DNA of 64,000 bases from Dallia pectoralis (taxonomy: Eukaryota > Chordata > Actinopteri > Esociformes > Umbridae), in the NCBI GenBank assembly GCA_029465975.1, contig CM055745.1, positions 9,478,790-9,542,789 on the forward strand, written 5' to 3'. The notes below the pieces were generated by a model. The model saw only the letters and a list, made by a program, of their open reading frames with translations. It was not told the DNA's origin and ran no database searches. Both the position numbers and the translations under genes were made by a program. How positions within the stretch are numbered: the first letter of the stretch is position 1; every line of letters starts with the position of its first letter. Positions 38,471 to 48,900 of this stretch are shown in pieces.

Positions 38471-39248
38471 TGTAATTCTTGACTTGAGTGAACCCATCCA
38501 TTCTTGAGCTTTTCTTGATGCACGATCTGTGGAAGGGGGCCCCAAGATCAAATGTTGCATAGGGCCCCCAAAAAGCTACACCCGGCACTGCCTAATAGTG
38601 TCTAAGACAAATCGATGCCCCTGCTTTAGACTATCTCAGTGTTTCTGTCCATATAGGTTATTGACAATTATTAGCTAGACAAGATAACCATAATAAACCT
38701 TGAATCAACTATTTGACCAAAAGTTGTCATTATTGACACGATTACACTCAGTGAGTCTGGTTAACCTTTGGCACCTGACGTGTGTTTGTGCATACTGGTT
38801 CCAGGACGAGTTACTTCGCTCGACACCAAGGAGAGTCCAGTCGTTTGTTTTGTTTGAAACTAGTGCTGAGGAATAGATTAACATATTTTCAGAATATTTT
38901 CATAGCCTGGAGATAAAACATCGAAATCTAGTTATCGTCTTGTTGTGCGCCTAAATCAACCTCATCACCAGGTATAACCCGTTAATTAACCTATGCGATT
39001 TTAACGCAGCAACTATTCACCTTCTATCTTAATTGATCTCTGGAATATCGTATTTTCTAACTAGTGGCTATAATAAAATTGCATGTGTAAACTGGCAATC
39101 TTTTTCACTGTTTGAAAAAAAATCGGACATTAGTCACATATATTTATAAATCTGTTATTCCGGGAAACTACAGCACAGCAATGAAGTGTGATTTAAGGAC
39201 CTTCACCACTCCATGGTCATTTTGTCACTTTCCCCACAGTCTTCAAAG
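38471..39248. other. Upstream region of urah; 5' exon not identified
   Basis: An acceptor (CTTTCCCCACAG, ending at 39239) just before the urah ATG suggests a further 5' exon. In other fish the protein starts earlier, with a peroxisome-targeting (PTS2-like) N-terminus. I looked for that here and could not find it convincingly. Confidence 0.4.
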
Positions 39249-40462
39249 ATGTCTTTCAAACCTCAGGAGGACCCCCTGACAACACATGTGTTGAACACAG
39301 CTGATGGAGTCCCAGGGGCCAGGATGGCTCTTAGTCTGCACCGTCTGGACTCTAAACGGGTTATTTGGAACCTAGTAACCATGGGGTAGAGTAAAGAGCT
39401 GTCTGATATTAGACCTACCACTGTCTCAATCTCTTCTCCCAGTCTCAACATGTATGGCTAAATTTAACTGTGGGATCCAGATTGTCTAGGTTAGGCAACT
39501 TTATAAAATGTTAACTACTGTTGCTATAGTGAGTGATAGGTGAGACATTTAAAAACACAGGCAACTCATTTTGGGTCTCATATATATTTTATTTGTATAA
39601 AAAAAGAATGCAGGAGAATCATTAAAGTTGTCATTAATTTAGAACAACTGACGAAGATGGCTGCTGTACCGGACTGATAGCTAGTGAAGCTTTCACACCT
39701 GGGATGTACAAGATGCGCTTTGAGACGGGTCAATATTGGGAGAGTTTGGGTCACACCTCCTTCTACCCCTATGTTGAGGTGAGTGGGTGTCAGCACTATG
39801 TCCAGCCATCATCACCTGTATATTGTCTTAAGACATGCCTTCATCCTTTATTGAGTATGTCCATAAATCCCCTTCAGCATTTGGGGTTTGAGATCTGATG
39901 TTTGGTTTTTTTCTTTTGTTCGCAAAAAACGTCTCACGCTTGTATTTAAAAAATGCCATAGGTCCTACAGTAATCTAAAAAATGTAACTAACTTTCATGT
40001 AACAACATATAAGCAAGCCTACATTTATTTCAAGGAATAGGCTATATGAGAGGAACTTTCATTTTAAAATGTAGAAAAATATTTGTACCCTGAACTAAAT
40101 AGGCACGCTCTGTACCATTCACTTAGATGAAACATTGTAAATAAAAAAGCAGATATTTAGTGCCGTTCTAAACTGTGAGTGTATATATATATTATGTTCT
40201 AAAGCAATGATGATGGCTGGGTATGTTTAATCTACCATGGATCAATACCAATTACTTATTCAACAGATGTTTAGTGCATTTACAGCATTGAAAAATTATC
40301 ATCTGAATAAATATATACATTTAAGAATTAACCAAAAATGTTCTTCTTGTGTCTCTTCTTTCTGTTCCACAGATTGTTTTCACTATTAAAGATCCCAGCC
40401 AGAGGTTCCACCTACCCCTCCTCTTGAGTCGGTTCTCCTACAGCACATACAGAGGAAGTTAA
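39249..40462 (+). CDS. urah: 5-hydroxyisourate hydrolase (transthyretin-like), active-site Arg replaced
   Basis: The enzyme hydrolyses 5-hydroxyisourate, the product of urate oxidase, in peroxisomal purine breakdown. Three exons fit one frame: 39249-39385, 39643-39778 and 40373-40462 (TAA), giving 120 residues. Family landmarks are LTTHVLNTADG (His13), YKMRFETGQYWESLG, FYPYVE, the His of RFHLPLLLSRFSYST (His104) and the C-terminal signature YRGS (117-120). Where the family has DGRCPGL, this copy reads DGCCTGL, so the conserved catalytic arginine is Cys53. In transthyretin, which lost the activity, this site is Glu. The frame and splice sites are otherwise intact, though the acceptor before 39643 has a weak pyrimidine tract. 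An extra 5' exon is likely. It may be an altered enzyme, an early pseudogene, a variant or a sequencing error. Confidence 0.9.
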
Positions 40463-40714
40463 AGCAGTACCCCACAACTGCACTTGTGACAAACTAATAT
40501 CCAAATCCACTAGCTAGTCTTTTTTGTATCTTAAAGGTGAAGATCACCCATTATCACTTTTCATCCATTTTTTCATATTTCTGTGCTTGTAGTTGACTCC
40601 CCAAAGTCTTCAAAGTTGTTTTGTTTTAATTTCTGAGAAAATCAGTTGTTGCGTTTTGCTTAATCACCACTTAGGCTACCATTCACTATAATGTGATTAC
40701 AAACCAAAATATTA

Positions 40715-40720
40715 AATAAA
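40715..40720 (+). promoter_or_regulatory. Candidate urah polyadenylation signal
   Basis: AATAAA lies 250 bp after the urah stop codon, overlapping an ATTAAA at 40711. It is followed by T-rich sequence. It is the first canonical signal downstream of the gene. Confidence 0.5.
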
Positions 40721-41498
40721 ACTGTTTATTAAGGGATCATTTAAATGTACAGTAGGGGAAATAAAGCCACACAGGTGGCATTGTTTTTACATAAATAGAT
40801 AAGCGTCCGCTTTATTTAATGTATTGGGATCCTGCTTGCCTGCATATGGATCTGATTCTGGTCAATTACTGTAAGAGTTGAAATGTTTTATAATAATAAT
40901 AATAATACACGAATCTAAGTCATATGGTTACAAAACAAAACGGCAGCAATGACCTTTACGTTACCAAAATGGCTGCTATTGTGTATTATTTATTGCTTAC
41001 TGAGTGTGTTATTCAGCTTTCTGTCTGTTCATCATGACTGAAGCCTCAACACACATTTCTAATCGTCCTGTCAAATTGCATGGCCAAGTGACTGGACCAA
41101 TAACAGAGCCAGATCGGGTCCTGCGGAGGGCCGAACGTGGTTACATTTGTGCCTGCATTAAATACATGTAATAACAGCTACAAACTTGGAATAGTCGATT
41201 ACCTTTCATGTTTTTGATTGTTTTGTTTTTTAAATACCACATGGTCCATGCAACTGTCGTATCATACCGTAAATGAAAACGGGAGAAATGTGAATAACAA
41301 CAAGATTTCCATCAGGCATACATATGGTCAGCTTATTGGGGTCCTCAATAGTCAGTGTCTGGGTGACATTCTTACTGTGTGTAACCACTGTGTGTGGATG
41401 TTATCCAATGCTTTATGACAGATGAAGTGTACGAAGACTGGATAACCTGAAGAATATACCGTTTTTTGAGGGCGTTGGGCTCAAGTAGCACCGGGAGA
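40721..41498. other. urah-afg3l1 intergenic region and afg3l1 5' flank
   Basis: This stretch of about 780 bp must contain the afg3l1 promoter. A CCAAT motif (GACCAATAACAG) is near 41096. No TATA box or CpG-rich segment stands out, and the start site cannot be placed. Confidence 0.35.
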
Positions 41499-44400
41499 AT
41501 GGCTCACATGTTGGGGCTTCTCTCCAGGGCTGCTGTGCCTCTACGGATGGCCGTAAAACCCTGTTATTATAGACACAGGTCTGCGATGGCAGATCTGAGA
41601 TCTGTTCTACCTGGCTACTGTGGCTCTACCCGGGTAAAGTTCATTTCTAAAGTGATTATTTAATCAGCTGATTGAAGTTAACATAAAGTGAAGTTGTGTA
41701 GATCTTACAAGTATATGGCTAGACCTGTTAATCAGATAACTATTAGGACTGTGATGTGGCCATGTGTGCCTGTGTTGGCTAACTGGCCTAGCTAATACTA
41801 ACCTACTAGTAGGTCAAGCGGCTACCGTGAATTTACCTGGCATAGTTAACCAACTGCACAACCATGAGAAGTGAAATATTTCCGTGATCCTGATGTCACC
41901 CTTTTCTCCGCAGACTTTTGCTAAAAATACGTTATTGTCCTCCCGTAAAATATATTCTTCTCATCTACCAACGTTACTTTACTCTACTGAGCCGCCAAAC
42001 GGTAAGAAAGTCTTTCTGATTTCCTATAGACATGTCTATTAAATATGCCTACTGAAAGATGTGTACTGCAATTATTTTAGTAATGCAGTATCGTTTCTCC
42101 AGCTAGCAAGTTTATTTATATAGCACAATTCATACATAGAAGCAATTCAATGTGCTTTACAAAGGAAAATTAAATACTTGCATTTTATATTCATAGAAAC
42201 ATGTTTACTGGCATCAACTACATTTGAAACATTACATGTCAGTATTGACACAGTATTGACTGTACATTTTATTTAACGGGTCTTCTGAACTTTTGCAGTT
42301 CTTTAGAACATGGACGATTTATTCCAAAGGTCTTTAGAAGCTTTTCCGGTCTTTGGAACCTTACTGAGAGGTCTTTAGAACTTCTAGGTCTTAAAACCCC
42401 ATTTCAAAAGGTCTCTAGAACCTGGCCGAGAAGTCTTTAGAACTTCCAGGTCTTAAGAACTTTATTATTCAAAAGGTCTCAAATCTTTCCAGGTCTTTAC
42501 CCCCCCCAGAAGTCTTTAGATCTTCAGATCTTCTATGTATACATTACTCAAGGAAAAAGTGTATGGACTCTGCCTTAAAACATATGTTCTATAACAAGCT
42601 TAATGAAAGTACTGCAGTTACACATGTAGTGTTCAAATAAAATCTATACATATATTTGTTCAATGAATTTTTATTTGCTTGTGTCCAGATTTTTCTGATC
42701 TCCCCTCCTGTTCTTAACCCAGTAAAAAAGTTCTCTCTGACGTTTCTCTTTCCAGTTGGTTTTCAGAAGGAAATGTGTGAAGAGAAAGCAAGAAATGTAC
42801 TGTGAGGCTGTGTGACAAATGAAACTCATAACAGTACTGTGTACTTCTCGGTTGATCTGACATCTACCAACGGTGTCTGGACTGTGCCTAATGCTATGCT
42901 TCCCATGCAATTATCAGATGGTAAAGGGAAGGAATCGGGAGGCAGTGGAGGTCGTGGAGGAAAAAGAGGAGGAACTGGAGGAGGGAAGGATTGGTGGAGC
43001 CGTATGCAGAAGGTATGTGACGTCTATAGTCTGTGTGTACAATATGACCCAGTATGCAGAAGGTATGTGACGTCTATAGTCTGTGTGTACAATATGACCC
43101 AGTATGCAGAAGGTATGTGACGTCTATAGTCTGTGTGTACAATATGACCCTGTATGCAGAAGGTATGTGACGTTTATAGTCTGTGTACAATATGACCCGG
43201 TATGCAGAAGGTATGTGACGTCTATAGTCTGTGTGTACAATATGACCCAGTATGCAGAAGGTATGTGACGTCTATAGTCTGTGTGTACAATATGACCCAG
43301 TATACAGAAGGTATGTGACGTCTATAGTCTGTGTGTACAATATGACCCAGTATGCAGAAGTTATGTGACGTCTATAGTCTGTGTGTACAATATGACCCAG
43401 TATACAGAATGTATGTGACGTCTATAGTCTGTGTGTACAATATGACCCGGTATGCAGAAGGTATGTGACGTTTATAGTCTGTGTGTACAATATGACCCGG
43501 TATGCAGAAGGTATGTGACGTCTATAGTCTGTGTGTACAATATGACCCAGTATGCAGAAGGTATGTGACGTCTATAGTCTGTGTGTACAATATGACCCAG
43601 TATGCAGAAGGTATGTGACGTCTATAGTCTGTGGTTACAATATGACCCAGTATGCAGAATGTATGTGACGTCTATAGTCTGTGTGTACAATATGACCCTG
43701 TGTGCAGAAGGTATGTGACGTTTATAGTCTGTGTACAATATGACCCGGTATGCAGAAGGTATGTGACGTTTATAGTCTGTGTGTACAATATGACCCAGTA
43801 TTCAATAAGAAATATTCACATTATGCAGAAGGTATGTGACGTTTATAGTCTGTGTACAATATGACCCGGTATGCAGAAGGTATGTGACGTCTATAGTCTG
43901 TGTGTACAATATGACCCAGTATACAGAAGGTATGTGACGTCTATAGTCTGTCAGTACAATATGACCCAGTATGTAGAAGGTATGTGACATCTATAGTCTG
44001 TGTGTACAATATGACCCAGTATTCAATAAGGTATATTCACATTATGCAGAAGGTATGTGACGTTTATAGTCTGTGTGTACTATATGACCCAGTATGTAGA
44101 AGGTATGTGACGTCTATAGTCTGTCTGTACAATATGACCCAGTATGCAGAAGGTATGTGACATCAATAGTCTGTCTGTACAATTTGACCCAGTATGCAGA
44201 AGGTATGTGACGTCTATAATCTGTCAGTACAATATGACCCAGTATTCAATAAGGTATATTCACATTATGCAGAAGGTTTGTGACATCTATAGTCTGTCAG
44301 TACAATATGACCCAGTATTCAATACGGTATATTCACATTATGCAGAAGGTTTGTGACGTCTATAGTCTGTCTGTCTACAATATGACCCAGTATTCAATAA

Positions 44401-45824
44401 GGAATATTCACATTGTGCGGGACACAGATCATATCCATGTTAAGTTATAAAAAACAAGCTTCAAGATTCAAAGTTTTATTGTCATGTGTACAGAGTGACT
44501 TGCATCAAACTGCACCATTAAATTCTTATTGTATGCCAAGCAACAAATACGTAGTTGGAAGAATAAAAATAAAAACAGAATTACAACAATATACAGAATA
44601 TACATCGCTACAAAATATGCATAATGTGTGAGAATATGGACATTATGCAAACCGTAGATACTAAAAATACTGTAATTAAAGTGATCTTGTGCCAGTAGTG
44701 GGTGCCAGTGAGTTATCTGGAATTCTGTGTGATATATATTTTATATACAGTTTATTTGTATTTCAGTCAGTATTCAAGAGTTTCTCACCTAGATTCAATG
44801 TCCTCACATAACGACGTTTAAATAATCTGGGAACAACCTTCATTTACACAGTTTTGCCCTGCGGGACATGTGTCGTATGCATCTGTGACGTTCTGCGGCG
44901 TTCTGTGGTTTTAAGTGCAGAGACCTTCTGTCTTTCCAGGGGGATATTCCTTGGGATGAGAAGGACTTCCGTGCCATAGCAGTGTTGCTAGGAGGCTTGT
45001 CTTCAGCAGCTCTCTACTATCAATTCAGAGACACAGGCAAGGAGATCACCTGGAAAGACTTTGTGCATCACTACCTTGGCAGAGGAATGGTGAGTGGAAA
45101 CAAGTACTCAGGAGTTGCTCTTAACAGAAATGCATGATGGGAAATGTAGTCTGAAAGCAAATGTGCTTCAACAGCCAAGTTACAGGATGAAGTGTGTGCG
45201 TGTGTGTGATGAGCATAAACCTTCCTAAGCATGTTCTCGTCTAATTACAGGTTGATCGTTTAGAGGTCGTCAACAAACGCTATGTGAGAGTGATTCTGGT
45301 ACCAGGAGCAGAGGCAGACGTGGTGGGTGGAAATATAACAGCAGAGCGAATCACATTCAGTTGATATTTGTGTCAGGATGAATACGGGATTTAATAAATT
45401 AGTGTGTCTATAAAAACAATGGTTAACATCAGCCAATGGGATTATATCCTTACATGTTTGAGGTAGCTAATCTTTCCTTAGCTACATGTGTCTGTAAATA
45501 CACTGGTTAACATCAGCCAATGTGATTATTACATGTGTGGTACTGCTGTTTTTTCCCTAGAGCTACGTGTGTATGTACATACACTGGTAAACATCAGCCA
45601 ATGTGATTATATCCTTACATGTGTGGTACTGCTGATCTTTCCCCAGAGCTACGTGTGGTTTAACATCGGCAGTGTGGACACCTTGGAGAGGAACCTGGAG
45701 GCGGCTCATCAGGAACTGGGACTGGAGTCCTCCAATAGAGCAGCTGTGGTCTACAGCACTGAGAGTGACGGGTGAGGAGACACACACACACAGACACACA
45801 CACACACAGACACACACACACACA

Positions 45825-45907
<83 letters not shown>

Positions 45908-45912
45908 ACACA

Positions 45913-45955
<43 letters not shown>

Positions 45956-48900
45956 TCTGTCCCTGTGTAAACACACACACACACACACACACATACTGTT
46001 TGACTGTCACATTACTGTTGACATTTTTTCCCCTCTTTTTCGACAGGTCATTTATGATGAGCATGATCCCTACCTTGTTGTTGATTGGTTTCCTCCTCTT
46101 CACTCTGCGACGGGGACCAATGGGAGGAGGCGCAGGGGGTGGAAAAGGCGGTCCGTTCAGCATGGGTGAATCGACAGCGAAGATGATGAAGGACAACATC
46201 AACATAAAGTTTAAGGACGTGGCAGGTTGTGAAGAAGCCAAACTGGAGATTATGGAGTTTGTGAACTTCCTGAAGAACCCCCAGCAGTATCTGGACCTGG
46301 GTGCCAAGATCCCCAAGGTAAAGGATGTGACATCAGCACTTATTCTGACCTTTAGCTCTAATGGGACGGTACATCAGTCCTTAAACACATTCAGTGGAAG
46401 TTCTGTTTATGAATAGAATAGAATAACACTTTATTAATCCACGAGGGGAAATTTGTGTGTAACAGCAGCAGAACAAATTGAGCAAAACGACAGTACAATT
46501 AATAAATAGTAAAATATAATGGAATGTATAAGGTTATGAGTCAATGAGCTGTGTGTGTGTCTGGATGCTGTGTGTGTGTCTGGATGCTGTGTGTGTGTCT
46601 GGATGCTGTGTGTGTGTCTGGATGCTGTGTGTGTGTCTGGATGCTGTGTGTGTGTCTGGATGCTGTGTGTGTGTCTGGATGCTGTGTGTGTGTCTGGATG
46701 CTGTGTGTGTGTCTGGATGCTGTGTGTGTGTCTGGATGCTGTGTGTGTGTGTCTGGATGCTGTGTGTGTGTCTGGATGCTGTGTGTGTGTGTCTGGATGC
46801 TGTGTGTGTGTGTCTGGATGCTGTGTGTGTGTGTCTGGATGCTGTGTGTGTGTCTGGATGCTGTGTGTGTGTGTCTGGATGCTGTGTGTGTGTGTCTGGA
46901 TGCTGTGTGTGTGTGTGTATGCTGTGTGTGTGTGTCTGGATGCTGTGTGTGTGTCTGGATGCTGTGTGTGTCTGGATGCTGTGTGTGTGTGTCTGGATGC
47001 TGTGTGTGTGTCTGGGTGCTGTGTGTGTGTGTCTGGATGCTGTGTGTGTGTGTCTGGATGCTGTGTGTGTGTGTCTGGATGCTGTGTGTGTGTGTCTGGA
47101 TGCTGTGTGTGTGTCTGGATGCTGTGTGTGTGTCTGGATGCTGTGTGTGTGTGTCTGGATGCTGTGTGTGTGTGTGTGGATGCTGTGTGTGTGTGTCTGG
47201 ATGCTGTGTGTGTGTGTCTGGATGCTGTGTGTGTGTGTCTGGATGCTGTGTGTGTGTCTGGATGCTGTGCGTGTGTCTGGATGCTGTGTGTGTGTGTCTG
47301 GATGCTGTGTGTGTGTGTCTGGATGCTGTGTGTGTGTGTCTGGATGCTGTGTGTGTGTGTCTGGATGCTGTGTGTGTGTGTCTGGATGCTGTGTGTGTGT
47401 GTCTGGATGCTGTGTGTGTGTGTCTGGATGCTGTGTGTGTGTGTCTGGATGCTGTGTGTGTGTGTCTGGATGCTGTGTGTGTGTGTCTGGATGCTGTGTG
47501 TGTGTGTCTGGATGCTGTGTGTGTGTGTCTGGGTGCTGCGTGTGTGTGTGTCTGGGTGCTGTGTGTGTGTGTGTGTGTGTGTCTGGATGCTGCGTGTGTG
47601 TGTGTCTGGATGCTGCGTGTGTGTGTGTCTGGATGCTGTGTGTGTGTGTGTGTGTGTCTGGATGCTGTGTGTGTGTGTGTGTGTGTCTGGATGCTGTGGC
47701 TGTGTGTGTGTGGATGCTGCGTGTGTGTCTGGATGCTGTGTGTGTCTGGATGCTGCGTGTGTGTGTGTGTGTGTGTGTGTCTGGATGCTGTGTGTGTGTG
47801 TGTGTGTGTGTCTGGATGCTGTGTGTGTGTGTGTATGCTGTGGCTGTGTGTGTCTGGATGCTGTGGCTGTGTGTGTGTGGATGCTGTGTGTGTGTGTGTC
47901 TGGATGCTGTGTGTGTGTGTGTGTGTCTGTATGCTGTTTGTGTTATCAGGGTGCTATGCTAACTGGACCTCCAGGTACTGGTAAGACTCTCCTGGCCAAG
48001 GCAACAGCAGGAGAGGCCAACGTTCCCTTCATCACCGTCAACGGCTCCGAGTTCCTGGAGATGTTTGTGGGTGTTGGACCCGCCAGGGTGAGTTCTCACA
48101 CGACTCCATAACATCTAATCTAACGATTTTACAATATCACCGGACATAACTGTAGCTTGTTAGCTGTGTATACTTCAAGGATCTTTTCCCCTGTAGGTGA
48201 GGGACATGTTCTCCATGGCCCGGAAGAACGCCCCCTGTATACTTTTTATAGATGAGATTGACGCGGTGGGCCGCAAGAGGGGCGGCGGGAATTTCGGTGG
48301 CCAGAGTGAGCAGGAGAACACTCTGAACCAGCTGCTGGTGGAGATGGATGGTGAGTACGGTGAGGGGGGTGGGGGGGTGGGGGGGTAAATGAAATAGGGC
48401 CATGTTAGTACGCTGTCTATGTGTCCCCAGATGGATGGTGAGTACGGTGAGGGGGGTAAATTAAATAGGGCCATGTTAGTATGCTGTCTATGTGTCCCCA
48501 GATGGATGGTGAGGGAGGTGAGGGGGGTAAATGAAATAGGGCCATGTTAGTATGCTGTCTATGTGTCCCCAGATGGATGGTGAGTACGGTGAGGGGGGTA
48601 AATGAAATGGGGCCATGTAAGTATGCTGCCTATGTGCCCCTAGTCCTATTGGCTGAAATTGTCCCTGTGATGTCATCGGTTGGGTCAGTCGTTCCTCCAG
48701 TATGTGTTCTGTACCATCAATCAAATTCAATCAAATTTATTTATAAAGCCCTTTTTACAACAAAAGTTGTCACAAATTGCTTTTACAATCACCAGCCTGA
48801 ATCCGACAGAGCAAACATCAACAAGTTGATACACGGCGGCTAGGAAAAACTCCCTGAAAGTCAGATTTAGGAAGAAACCTAGAGAGGAACCAGGCTCTGA

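Noticed and set aside
39263..39451. 62-codon reverse ORF over urah exon 1
   Set aside because: It is the shadow of the + strand urah exon, which matches the enzyme family and has proper splice sites.
42812..43120. Longer version of afg3l1 exon 3 starting near 42812
   Set aside because: The frame is open, but the upstream part (VYFSVDLTSTNGVW) has no counterpart in AFG3L proteins. The acceptor at 42917 gives a phase-correct join to exon 2.
46544..48111. Three overlapping ORFs of about 470-520 codons rich in Cys and Val
   Set aside because: They translate a TG-rich minisatellite. The last part of one is true afg3l1 exon 8, read through from the intron.
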